DNA from: Dictyocoela muelleri
Lineage: Eukaryota; Microsporidia
Length of the DNA: 28,943 bases
NCBI GenBank assembly: GCA_016256075.1
Contig: SDVU01000019.1
Span: forward strand, 1-28,943
Reading direction: 5' to 3'
Below the pieces are notes generated by a model. The model saw only the letters and a program-made list of their open reading frames with translations, was not told where the DNA came from and made no database searches. Shown here piece after piece: positions 1 through 8,583 of this stretch (the first letter of the stretch is position 1; each line of letters opens with the position of its first letter). The position numbers and the translations under genes were made by a program.

Positions 1-86
1 AACTCAACTACTGAATTATCATTACTTAAAACAATCTCATTGTTTTCAAAATCATCATTAGACCTAGATAACCCACAATAATAATA

Positions 87-424
87 TTGAATATAAAAAA
101 ATTTATAAAATATTTGTGCATGCTTGCATATGTTCCTTTAAATGTTGTAATTCCGGAATTTGAACGATTGGGTGGAAATAAAAAAGACATTAAAGAATTT
201 GAAGAAGTTTATGTTTATTTTAAAGATCGTTTCATAATAAATAAAAATAATATGGAAACAATGAAAACTGATTTTTGGTCGATTTCTAAGAGAGTAGTAA
301 ATTTAGCCCCACGACTACAAATAGTTGTGAGGCTATCATAGATATATGAATTCAAAAATATCAAAGAAATTTCCTGAATTGGGTAAAATCATCGATATAA
401 TCAAAAAAGAAGAAAGGAGATAAA
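87..424 (+). pseudogene. MULE-type transposase C-terminal remnant
   Basis: An open stretch to 341 without an ATG start encodes a segment with the pattern AYVPLNVV-x-EFERL, then VYFKDRFI, then W-x-ISKRVVN-x-x-PR. This resembles the end of MULE (Mutator-like) transposases, which cut and paste DNA with a DDE nuclease. Similarity appears to continue in other frames: about 320-345 encodes NSCEAIIDI, where the family has a TNN-S-x-E-like step, and 349-424 encodes a lysine-rich tail ending EERR-stop. The piece is therefore broken by at least two frame changes and lacks the catalytic part, which may lie left of the window. Family assignment is from motif memory only and is moderate. Confidence 0.45.
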
Positions 425-805
425 AAATTATCATTAATAATTTAAAAACAGGGGGTTATCAAAATATTTTAATAAATATAAAACAATAAGAATAATGATA
501 CAAAATTTCTATTTTTATGAAAAATTTTTAATTCTATATACACTGGATGATTTAATAAATATTTATAATTGATTCTTTATTTTAAAATTTAATTTATTTT
601 ATCTTTATATTTATTAAATTTTTACAATTTTGGGTTTTTTGGGTTTTTTGGCATTTTTCCGGATAAAATAACAAAAAAATCAGGAAAAATACCAAAGGCA
701 TTTTTCCAAAATGCCATTACAGTGATAATTTCTTGAATTTTAAGCCATTTTTTGTTTTTTACTGATTCCATTGTGAGGTTTAGGGGTAAATTCCAAAAAA
801 AAAGC
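425..805. other. AT-rich intergenic stretch, no gene seen
   Basis: No credible coding region is visible. The only structure is a short G/T tract (TTTTGGGTTTTTTGGGTTTT, about 626-645) followed by a weakly self-complementary stretch, GGCATTTTTCC near 650 and GGCATTTTTCCAAAATGCC near 698-716. Confidence 0.4.
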
Positions 806-809
806 ATAC

Positions 810-1287
810 TCCCCTATTTTATCAAACTGAAATGTCCATTAACCAATAAAATTATATAGCAAATCATCAATAAAAAATTATAAATTCCACCTATCTGCTA
901 TTACTACCCCTTTTGTATTCTTAAAAAAATAAATTAATAATAATAAAATAATAAACTAATAAATAAAAAAATATAAAAAAAATATAACAATCAAATAATG
1001 AAATAAAAAAATAATGTTAATGAATTGTATTTATTTTTTTTACATTAAAAATCTAAATTTATTACATTGTTAGTTATTTTCTTAATAGGTTATTATTTTT
1101 TATTTCATTGTTTTATTTTTTTTATTTTTATTATTTTATTTTTATATTTATTTTTATTATTTTATATTAAATTTTTAATTTTTATTCTTATAAAAATATA
1201 AAAAAGGGGTAGTTATGGCAAGTGTTTGCATTTGTAATTTTTTATTAATGATTTGAATATAAATTTATTATCAATTAAAGGGGTAAG
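810..1287. mobile_element. AT-rich hairpin (MITE-like) element
   Basis: The two halves are inverted copies of each other. The left half contains AAATCATCAATAAAAAATTA (about 863-882) and ACTACCCCTTTT (903-914). The right half read in reverse contains AAATCATTAATAAAAAATTA and ACTACCCCTTTT (about 1203-1214). Outside these, CCCCTATTTTATC on the left matches CCCCTTTAATTGATAA in reverse on the right. The middle, about 920-1190, is nearly pure A/T and also roughly self-complementary. It carries no coding capacity. The exact ends and any target duplication are uncertain. Confidence 0.5.
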
Positions 1288-1409
1288 AATATGTACCGAG
1301 GGTATTAATGAATTTTCATTTTTAAAAAATGATTTTTTTTTTAAATATATCAAAATGAAGCTATTTTGATATGGTATTAATATGCAAGGTTGTTTTATAT
1401 TGCATAACA

Positions 1410-1500
1410 TAAGTAACATCCACCTGTTTAAGTAACATCCGCCTGTTTAATAAACATCCACCTATTTAATTAATATGCACCTGTTTAATTAACATGCACT
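1410..1500. repeat. 20-bp tandem array, about 4.5 units
   Basis: Units of the form AAGTAACATCCACCTGTTTA repeat head to tail and decay towards the right end (GTAACATCCGCCTGTTT, AAACATCCACCTATTT, AATATGCACCTGTTT, AACATGCAC). This is a degenerate minisatellite with no coding sense. Confidence 0.75.
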
Positions 1501-1769
1501 CAGGTTTGTAAAAAATCTTGTTTTTTTGAAAAAATGCCAAATTTTGATTAAAATTGCATATAAATTTCTTCGTTATACAATAGAATAATTATTTAATTTT
1601 AAGTTTGTCAAAAATTACCAATTGATTTTTTTTTGTTTAAAACTATTAAAAGACTTTTTGAACAATTCGCGTTTGAATTTAACAAATAAACTTAATTAAT
1701 TTTAGGCTATATTTTCAAGTGAAAAAAAATGAAAAGTAGATAGTGGCTAATTTAATGTACGAGACGGTA

Positions 1770-1898
1770 AAAAATAAAAAAATTATATTAAAAAATTATA
1801 TTTAAAAATTATATTTAAAAATAAAATTAAAAAATTTATTTAAAAAATTTTATTTAAAAAATTTATTAAAAAATTTTATTTAAAAAATTTTATTTAAT
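1770..1898. repeat. AT-only tandem repeat
   Basis: Units of AAAAATTATATT change into units of TTTAAAAAATTTTA. The repeat lies immediately 3' of the small minus-strand gene and may contain its 3' end signal, since several AATAAA hexamers occur on the minus strand, but such hexamers are expected by chance here. Confidence 0.5.
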
Positions 1899-1902
1899 GT
1901 TC

Positions 1903-2274
1903 TCATTCGTTTTTTTTATCTTTATTTCTCAATCTAATTTCATTTTCTGAATTCTCATCATCGTTTTTTTCAAAGATATTTTCAATATTCTCAGAAATAT
2001 CAACCTTATTACCACTAATATTTTCTTGTGATGGATTTGTTAAATACAAATCATTTTCTTGTGGCGGTAAAATTTCCTTTTCAATAACTATTTTCTGATA
2101 TTCTAATTGACCTGATTGATTATTTATATCTAAATTACACTTGTTCTCTTCATCATACCTAAGGTTACAGTGTAAATATGGTGATAATACTGGGAAGAAC
2201 CTAAAAAATACTTCAAAAATAAGAAATATAAAAATTATGAGTATCGTGTATTGCAAAACTTGAGATTGAGTCAT
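1903..2274 (-). CDS. Small single-pass membrane protein, unknown function
   Basis: This frame encodes 123 residues from the first ATG, at 2274; the frame is open upstream to 2313 but with no earlier ATG. The start MTQSQVLQYT is followed by a strongly hydrophobic segment (about residues 9-28, TILIIFIFLIF then VFFRFFPVL). After that comes a polar, acidic tail rich in E, N and D, with two cysteines near residues 36 and 46 and a basic end (RLRNKDKKNE). This looks like a signal-anchor protein with a long soluble tail. The residue make-up (many E, D, Q, S, P) is unlike random AT-rich open frames, which supports a real gene. The sequence AAGAAGGGTT directly precedes the ATG and resembles the GGG-like start signal of microsporidian genes. 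I recognise no family. Confidence 0.5.
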   Translation of the reverse strand: MTQSQVLQYTILIIFIFLIFEVFFRFFPVLSPYLHCNLRYDEENKCNLDINNQSGQLEYQKIVIEKEILPPQENDLYLTNPSQENISGNKVDISENIENIFEKNDDENSENEIRLRNKDKKNE

Positions 2275-2284
2275 AACCCTTCTT
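2275..2284 (-). promoter_or_regulatory. GGG-like start-proximal motif
   Basis: On the minus strand AAGAAGGGTT abuts the ATG of the small membrane-protein gene. Microsporidian genes commonly carry a short CCC- or GGG-like motif just before the start codon, so this favours the ATG at 2274 as the true start. Confidence 0.4.
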
Positions 2285-2950
2285 GGATGATTTTTTTTTA
2301 AAAATTCAATCAAAAAAATGATTTTTTATTCCAATAAAAATATAAATATTTTATATTTGATTCTTTTTGTAAAAAGTCTTGATTTAATTTATTTGCTGGC
2401 AATACCATAATTTCCAAACATTGATTTTCGAGATTATCTTATATTTTGCAACCATTGAGTCATTATATGAGAGTTTCTGAATTAAATATGTTATTTTATT
2501 TATAATTTTAGACATTTAAAAAATCATAGATTGATGAAAGGGAAACGTTTTGATCACTGATTGATTGATTTTACGACGAAAAAATGGATTACTTAGAATT
2601 TAATATTCGTGACAATTTTAACTCAGACTTAAATTCAAATATTATCAATAAATAAATTCAAATCATTCAATAAATGAATTTAATTCATTCAATAAATAAA
2701 TTCAAATTTTACATTTCTAATTAACCGATAAACACATCTGTCTAATATCTTTGCCGAATTTATAAATTACGGCAATCCACAATATATAGATAAAAGCAGT
2801 TAAACTTGAAATATATTAGGTTTATTCAATAAAATGAAAATGCTAAGTTTTTAGATGATATCGACTTATAAAAGATTTAACATTTAAAAAACAAGTAAAA
2901 ACATGTTTTTCTTGATTTTCAATTTACTTATTATTTTTTAAGCTGCACGA
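2285..2950. other. AT-rich intergenic stretch with a short tandem repeat
   Basis: No credible gene is visible. Around 2641-2705 the phrase AATAAATTCAAATCATTC recurs about three times with variation. The rest is unstructured AT-rich DNA. Confidence 0.4.
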
Positions 2951-2954
2951 AAGA

Positions 2955-3010
2955 TAAGCTGTATACTTGATTTTTCTTTTATCAATGACCTGGGCGAGAT
3001 ACAAATAAAA
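2955..3010 (-). repeat. Fragment of the SINE-like family
   Basis: AGCTGTATACTTGATTTTTC, followed by TTTTATCAATGACCTGGGCG and AGATAC, matches the interior of the full minus-strand copy at 3517-3971 (TGTATACGCGATTCTCG, TTTTATCAATGACTCAGCAG, GATAC). Neither end of the element is present. Confidence 0.5.
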
Positions 3011-3184
3011 TTAAACCTGTTCAGATTCTTTAAATCATTAATTGTTTCAAATGAATTACTTCTGCTCAATAAACTCATTTATCATTTTTAATTTAACAGT
3101 ATTAATTTTTCCCGAATAAATAGACTAATTTATAGCTATCCATTAAAATCGCCGCGTAATAAACCATGGGTTAAATACAGGGTT

Positions 3185-3335
3185 TTTCATATTTATAAAA
3201 AGGGTTTCCATTTCTATAAAAACACTTTTTCATTTCTATAAAAACACCTTTTAATTTCTATAAAAGCATTTTTTTCTTTTCTAATAAAGTATTTTCTCAT
3301 TTCTAATAAAGTATTTTTATTTTTTTTTAAACACA
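3185..3335. repeat. 22-bp tandem array
   Basis: About six to seven units of the form ATTTCTATAAAAACACTTTT plus two bases follow one another. The central copies (3210-3231 and 3232-3253) keep exact 22-bp spacing, and later copies drift to TTCTAATAAAGTATTTT. There is no open reading sense. Confidence 0.75.
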
Positions 3336-3516
3336 TAGGGCTGGGCGAAAAAAAAAGCTCAAGAAGATTTTTGGTGTATTATTACCGGTGAATTTTAAAA
3401 TTTAAAAAATATTATATAAACTAATAAAATTTCTAACCAGTCTGTCAATCATATATAATTACTACTTTCAAAGAATTTACGAAATAATAAGTCCTATATT
3501 ATTCTAGTATATATAT

Positions 3517-3971
3517 TATATTACATGCTGACAACATCCATAGCTGCCGACCCGGAGAGTTGTCTCCAACCATGGCCTTTAGACCTTTGGTTCCTGGTGT
3601 TACAATAATACGTCACTTCCTAAACTACCCAGAAGCCCAGTTGTATACGCGATTCTCGTTTTATCAATGACTCAGCAGGATACAGGTAATTAGTAGCTTT
3701 TCTTGAATTTTTATTTTTCACTACTTTTTGCCGAGATGCGTCACCGCACTCATCCCCACACCTAGGAGAGTCCCTTCTACTTCAATTTCATATTAGGCCA
3801 AGTCTTAATCAGCTATACCTCACTAGAACAACAGTATATTATACTTTAATTATATATTTATGACCGCTTAATGTCATTCCCTTATTATTTATTAAAGAGT
3901 GACGTCAGCGGGATTCGAACCACGATACTTAAATTTTACATTCAAGAGTGTTAACCACTGAGCTATCTGGC
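3517..3971 (-). mobile_element. Full-length tRNA-derived SINE-like element, copy A
   Basis: Read on the minus strand, the element starts at 3971 with GCCAGATAGCTCAGTGGTTA, has a T-arm-like GGTTCGAATCCCGC, continues into a body of about 380 bp and ends in GTCAGCATGTAATATA. The A-box (TAGCTCAGTGG, 3955-3965) and B-box (GGTTCGAATCC, 3911-3921) match RNA polymerase III internal promoter consensus. The same head, body and tail recur at 12430-12877 and 27297-27747, and with a poorer head at 10735-11184, so this is a dispersed repeat family and not a single tRNA gene. The anticodon arm is degenerate. It has no coding capacity, so any movement would need a partner LINE, which is not visible here. Confidence 0.8.
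3911..3965 (-). promoter_or_regulatory. Pol III A-box and B-box of SINE copy A
   Basis: On the minus strand TAGCTCAGTGG (3955-3965) and GGTTCGAATCC (3911-3921) fit the A-box and B-box of tRNA genes and have tRNA-like spacing. This is the best-preserved internal promoter among the copies. Confidence 0.7.
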
Positions 3972-4549
3972 ATTTAATTTTCGAAAGAAAAAGTTAAATG
4001 TATTCTAAGTATAAAATGTAATTTTGATTTTATTTAAAATAGTTAATTGTAAATTATTTTTTGTTGATAATTAAAATCGGTATTATATAGCCATATTTTG
4101 AAAATATTCTGAATCACAATTCTTAACAATTTTTAAATTAACAATATTGTATTTTAAAAAAAAAATTTAGATCTTGGAGTCAAGCTATTATTTAGCCACT
4201 AATATTACATTGTTAGGTTAATAAAAAGGGTTGATTCAGTTTCACGGATTTTTAATATTAGAAGGCTTTTTAAATATTAAAAGGTTTTTGGACATTTCCC
4301 ATTATAAGCCGATTTAAAAAATGAAAGCCGATTTATAAAAATTTAAAAAATGAAGCCTTTATTTATTAGTTAAGAAATTTAATAATGCAATTTGGTCAAC
4401 ATATCTTTCAAAAAAATGTTTATCATTTTTATAGACGCCCCCTTTGCATTTTCTCAGACATCTTTTTGCAAATTGTAGACCAATTTTTCCGGGGGTATAT
4501 ATGAGCCGTGAAAATTCGCCTAGATTAATTAATTTTTTACCCATATTTT

Positions 4550-5040
4550 AACCATTATTCTTTGGACATTTTTTTTATTAACCCTTATTTTCTTGGTCCT
4601 TATTTATTAGCTCTCATTTTTAGCATATATTCTCTAGATTTTATTTCTCAAGGCCTGTTTTTTTTAACCTAATTTTTTAAATAAGGTTAAAAAATGAAGG
4701 TTAAAAAATGAAGGTTAAAAAACAAGAGTGAAAAATATGGGTCAAAAAAATGAGGGGTAAAAAATAAGGGCTAAGAAATTAGTGTTAAGAAAATAAGGTA
4801 GAAAATTATGGTTAAAAAAATAGGGGTTGAAAATTAATGTTAAAAATAGTAGTCAAAAAATTAAAAATATAAAATATGGTTTAAAAATAAGGGTTAAAAA
4901 TGATAAAAAAATAATGGTTAAAAAACATAGGTTAAAAAATAAAATCTAAAGAATATGAGGTAAGAAATAAGAGCTAAGAAATAAGGTTTGTGAAAATAAG
5001 GGTTTAAAAAAAAAGGTCAAAGAATAATAGTAAAAAATAG
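4550..5040. repeat. GGTTAAAAAA-type array inside the small foldback element
   Basis: The stretch opens with a short C-bearing part (AACCCTTATTTTC and similar, about 4550-4675). It then switches to many imperfect copies of GGTTAAAAAATGA, GGGTTAAAAATA and relatives. C is confined to the left and G to the right, as expected for the two arms of a hairpin. The same vocabulary fills the centre of the larger foldback element at 22320-23590. Confidence 0.7.
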
Positions 5041-5332
5041 TAGTTAAAATTATTAATTTAGGCGAATTTTCTCGGATCATCTTAACTCTTGCAAAATGAG
5101 AATGTAATTTGCAAAAAGGTGCCAATAAAAAGCAAAAAAGCGTCATAATAATAATAAAAACATGTATTGAATGATATGTTGAGCAAATTGCATATTAAAT
5201 TTCTTAACAAATTTAATAGTGGCATCAATTTAAAATTTTTATAAATCGGCATATATTTTTTTAATCGACTCATATTTTTTAAATCGACTTATGGATGAAA
5301 AAAAAAAAACGACAAAGTCGTTTTTTTCATTG

Positions 5333-6095
5333 TATTCGTCATTTTTGGAAAAATAAACGACAAAGTCATTTTCTCATTTTAATTTTTAATTTTTGATAAA
5401 AGACTTATTTATTATATAATTTTTAACAGAAAAACACTGGAGAATGGAAAATATATAGACTATAGATTCAAATAGAAATATAAAAAGGAAATGATGTGGG
5501 AAATATATCATAAATCAGAAGCTTAATATAAAACAGATTTCATCTAGGGCGTGTTTCTAGCTATCGCTCAAGTCGGGTAAGATAATATTTATCATTTGAT
5601 AAAAAATTGGAGGAACTTAAGATTGCCATAAAAAAGTTTTTTAGATAATAGCAAGAATAAAAAAATCAAAATCCCTAAATAGAATAAATGGCTAAATTTA
5701 TAAATATTATTGAAAATGCATATAAGAAATTTTAAATTGTAAAAGAAGCTCCGAACACAAAGAATATACAAGAATATTTTAGTTTGTGAGGCATAACACT
5801 ATTATTTGTATTCTTAATAAAGAAATAGTATAACAATTATCTCAAAAATTAGCATGCTTAATAAAAAGAAAAATCAGTATAAATAATGGATTGTTATAAA
5901 TTGTCGTATAAAAATGATAGATAAAGATAAATAATTTAAAACAGAAATTAATAATTTTTTTTATAAAAATTCAGAATTTTATGATATTTTAAACATTATA
6001 TGAAAAAAAATTATCAAATTGTTTATTCTTGTATTTAATTGACTATTTTATTAATTTAAAAAATTTGTCGTTTTTTTTCCCAAAAACGACAAACT
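5333..6095. mobile_element. Inserted TIR element, decayed interior
   Basis: The left end TTCGTCATTTTTGGAAAAAT followed by AAACGACAAAG is matched in reverse by the right end (TTTGTCGTTTTTGGGAAAAA then AAACGACAAA). The element separates a foldback arm (ending about 5290) from a partial second copy of that arm (from 6095). The interior has no ATG-initiated frame of note, and a few short stretches look once-coding, but I cannot name a transposase. Immediately left, at about 5303-5326, is a perfect short hairpin (AAAAACGAC-AAA-GTCGTTTTT). Confidence 0.45.
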
Positions 6096-6312
6096 TTAAT
6101 GAAAAAGCGTCTATAATAATAAGAAAACATGTATTAAAGATATGTTGAGCAAATTGCATTATTTAATTTCTTAACAAAATTTATAGTGGCTTCATTTTTT
6201 GAATTTTTATAAATCGGCATATATTTTTTATTTGCGGCTTGTATTTTTTTAAATCGACTTATAATGGATTATGTCTAGTTTGTAAAATATTAAAAGGCTT
6301 TTTAAAAAATTT

Positions 6313-6401
6313 AACCCACCCCCTTGATGGCAAAAATTTATGAAAAAAATTAATAAAAAAATGTTTTTTACATAAATTTTTGACATCTATGAGGCAGGTA
6401 G
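6313..6401. mobile_element. 89-bp hairpin MITE
   Basis: GATGGCAAAAATTTATG (6326-6342) pairs with CATAAATTTTTGACATC (6371-6387) at 16 of 17 positions. The flanking ends AACCCACCCCC and GAGGCAGGTAG are loosely complementary. The hairpin interrupts the right outer arm of the foldback element, so it is a later insertion. Confidence 0.5.
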
Positions 6402-6619
6402 AATTTTTTAGAAAGCTTTCTAATATTTGAAGGGCCTTTTAATATTAAAAAAAGCTTTCTTATATTTAAAAGTCTTCTAATAAATAAAAAGTAGAAACTG
6501 AAACCAACATAAAAAGCCATTAATTATAAATTGTAATTAAAAATAATACCAAATCCTCAGGTATTAATGTGACTATTGCTAATAATATTATAAAGCATCT
6601 TTTTTATGGTGTATTAGCG

Positions 6620-6775
6620 CTTATCGAATGTATGCAACGCGCATCGCATGAATGTAACGCGTCTCGCATGATAAATAAGAAATTATTAAAAAAATAATAT
6701 GTATAAAAGAAAAATGAGTTATCGTAATTCACATGTCGCGCGTCGCGCGTCGCGAGTCACGCGCCACATTAAATA
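6620..6775. repeat. GC-rich CGCG-repeat patches
   Basis: Two patches rich in CG stand out from the AT background: 6630-6671 (CAACGCGCATCGCATG, then GTAACGCGTCTCGCATG) and 6735-6765 (GTCGCGC repeated, then GTCACGCGCC). The second reversed reads AATGTGGCGCGTGACTCGCG and loosely mirrors the first (GAATGTAACGCGTCTCGC). They may therefore be the two termini of a small inverted-repeat element of about 150 bp. Confidence 0.4.
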
Positions 6776-6779
6776 TAGT

Positions 6780-7190
6780 TAAAAAATGTGAATTTTATAA
6801 TTTAGCATCTATTAATTTTGCCTTTTCACATGATCATTATAGTCAAGTTCTCGTTTTTATAATTATACAAAAATTAAATTATTATATTGATATCTAGTAT
6901 TGTCTAGACACCCGTGTGTTAGTCTATAAAAATATTGTTCTCGTCTTATTTTATAAATTTTATAACAACCATGACCTTATGGGTACTATCTCGGGTTTAA
7001 GACACAAAAAAATTTGAGCATATAAAAAAGTGTAAATATGAAAAATGTATAAAATTATCAGTTGGTTAATATTCCTTGTGAGGCTAAACTGATTTAACTC
7101 ACATAATTCGGAAATTTCATCAAAAATCGTAATTCTGACATAATTTTGACAAATATCAAAATTGATGAAAAAATATTTAAAAACACAAAA
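6780..7190. other. Intergenic stretch, nothing recognised
   Basis: No gene, array or inverted repeat could be supported. The region is ordinary AT-rich sequence. Confidence 0.4.
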
Positions 7191-7268
7191 AAACCACCCC
7201 CATGCAAGAAACTGGAAGGACTATCTCCGTGAAATCGCATCCTAAGAATTTAAATAAAAAGCCTTTTA

Positions 7269-7487
7269 ATGATTCTATTTATTCCTTTTACTGTAAATAC
7301 CGTCGAATTCCTCGAGAAAACGACAATATGTTTTAGTTTCGTATTTTCCTATGTCCATTCATACGGGAAACACCACAATAGTAACAACTTTACGCCGAGA
7401 GACGCAATAGAAAATTACGGGATTCGCAAATTACTGTATGCTACGATCCATTCATTAATCAGAACGAAATTTCCGTATATGTTTTAG
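7269..7487 (+). pseudogene. Unassigned coding-like fragment of higher GC
   Basis: An ATG-initiated frame of 72 codons lies in a patch (about 7195-7490) with visibly more G and C than its surroundings. The product begins MILFIPFTVNTVEF and ends IRTKFPYMF. No motif is recognised and adjacent frames are no clearer. It sits just upstream of Merlin-type transposase pieces, so it may be part of a decayed transposon or foreign cargo. Its short length and lack of a start-proximal C- or G-run argue against a working host gene. Confidence 0.2.
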
Positions 7488-7654
7488 TTAATAGGAGAAG
7501 AAGATAATATCTCAAAAGAGTTCAAAATGATAAAACCTTTTGGGGCAAAGAAAATATAGAGTCGTTGATATATAAATGCCTTTTTTGTGTTATTATTCAA
7601 GACCGGGTATTTATATTGTGAGTTTGTCGAAAAAAAAATGATACGTTTCTCCAT

Positions 7655-7820
7655 ACACCTAATTATAAAGTCTCAAATAAAGCCAAAAACATGAGTGGTC
7701 CCTGATAAATGGTGAGTATAATATGAATTAGAAAATATACTACAAGATAGTGTATGCCATAAGCATTATTTTGTTAATATTGAGACTGGAGCTAATACTC
7801 AGACTATCGAAAACACATGT
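7655..7820 (+). pseudogene. Merlin/ISXO2-like transposase fragment
   Basis: One frame, broken by stops, reads IIKSQIKPKT, VVPDKW and then HKHYFVNIETGANTQTIENT. This matches the end of the DDE transposase core of ISXO2/IS1016-type (Merlin) elements, where the order is I-x-PGT-x-x-SD-x-W, then H-x-x-VNHS-x-x-FV-x-x-ETGAHTQ-x-IE-x-x-W. The aspartate codon at 7704 corresponds to the middle catalytic residue. At least three in-frame stops show it is dead. The piece ends where the next TIR element begins (about 7815). Confidence 0.55.
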
Positions 7821-8079
7821 TAGGTTCAAAAATCACGTAGATGATTTTTAGAGGCAAAATCATTGAATTATTTTTTAACACTAAAAAGTCTTGTATCATG
7901 GGAAATTAAAGCCTTTTTTCGATCATGGGAAGTTAAAGCCTTTTTTCGATCATGGGAAGTTAATGCCCTAGAAATATTATATGACAAAATAAACATAAAC
8001 ACATATAAACTAATTTTTATTATGCTAAGAAATTTCAAGAACGATATTTCCTTATAATGATCGATAAACATGAATAATT

Positions 8080-8271
8080 TCAAGAATCTGGGTATTTGAG
8101 TATGTTTGTCACCTCTTTGTGTATTTTTGTCACTCTATATCTTATTATTATAGCTTTCCCGCTCTGTTTATGGACTCCGCTAGTAGGATCTACAAAATTG
8201 TTTATGTAAGAAATCTTGTCGTGAGTGTAATAATTTCCCTTAGATAGAGAGCTGTAACACCCATTCACCAA
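8080..8271 (-). pseudogene. Merlin/ISXO2-like transposase fragment, minus strand
   Basis: An open frame with no ATG start reads GCYSSLSKGNYYTH, then NNFVDPTSGVHKQS. This matches the GY-x-SL, G-Y-x-H and FVDPETGAHTQ steps of ISXO2/IS1016-type DDE transposases. It covers only the region between the second and third catalytic positions. A second, more damaged copy of the same coding piece lies at about 8386-8480 in the adjacent repeat unit. The fragment supports naming the 691-bp insert as Merlin-like. Confidence 0.6.
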
Positions 8272-8583
8272 TATGAATCACTTTCCTTTGTCTTACAACC
8301 CTTTTTATGATAAGAAATAATGTATCAGCACTTCTAGCTGATCATGGGAAGTTAAAGCCCCAATGGGGCATAAACTTCCAATGATCCAAAAATTGTTTAT
8401 GTGATAAATCTTTTATGAGTGTAATAATATCCCTTAGATAGAGAGCTGTAACCCCTTCATTCAACATTCTGAATCACTAACCTTTGTCTTACACCCCTTT
8501 TTATGATAGGAATATGAGTATCAGCACTTCTAGCTGATCATAGGAAGTTAAAGCCTTAATGGGACATTAACTTCCCATGATCC
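8187..8583. repeat. Tandem duplication of a unit of about 198 bp
   Basis: The two units share ATTGTTTATGT, GAGTGTAATAAT, CCCTTAGATAGAGAGCTGTA, CTTTGTCTTACA and CAGCACTTCTAGCTGATCAT. Each finishes with a palindrome of about 48 bp (GATCATGGGAAGTTAAAGCC against GGCATAAACTTCCAATGATC in the first). The units differ at scattered sites, so the duplication is old. Confidence 0.75.

Larger units (their letters stand above)
4215..6520. mobile_element. Composite foldback element with nested insertions
   Basis: The outer sequence around 4215-4300 (AAAAAGGGTTGATTCAGTTTC, then AATATTAGAAGGCTTTTTAA) is matched in reverse by 6290-6520 (AAGCCTTTTAATATT-like blocks and GAAACTGAAACC). Inner arms 4305-4545 and 5048-5284 are inverted copies of each other, sharing AAATCGGC/GCCGATTT, GCAATTTG-TCAACATAT, TTTTTGCAAATT and AAAATTCGCCTA. 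Between them lies a TTAACC-like array. A partial extra copy of the right arm lies at 6095-6260, separated by an inserted element at 5333-6095. Open frames within the arms are by-products of the inverted repeats. Outer ends are approximate. Confidence 0.65.
7893..8583. mobile_element. Merlin-like element inserted with 8-bp target duplication
   Basis: The insert begins GTATCATGGGAAATTAAAGC and ends, in reverse, GGATCATGGGAAGTTAATG. AAAGTCTT flanks it on both sides (7885-7892 and 8584-8591), while the uninterrupted opposite arm of the host element reads ACTAAAATGTCTTTAATG. This is an 8-bp target-site duplication, within the 8-9 bp typical of Merlin. Inside are three tandem copies of ATCATGGGAAGTTAAAGCC plus eight bases (about 7897-7976), two palindromes of the same end sequence (8339-8386 and 8535-8582), and two copies of a unit of about 198 bp. 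Minus-strand transposase pieces lie within these units. Confidence 0.7.

Noticed and set aside
3899-3971. A functional tRNA gene on the minus strand
   Set aside because: The A- and B-boxes are good, but the anticodon arm is irregular and the same head is fused to the same 380-bp body at other loci, so it is the head of a dispersed repeat.
4946-5273. Minus-strand frames in the small foldback element
   Set aside because: They fall wholly within inverted arms whose mirror copy gives related but disrupted frames, so they are repeat-derived.
7863-8083. Small genes at 7863-8057 (+) and 7868-8083 (-)
   Set aside because: Both frames run through the three tandem copies of a transposon terminus (SWEVKAFFR or its reverse) and have no independent support.
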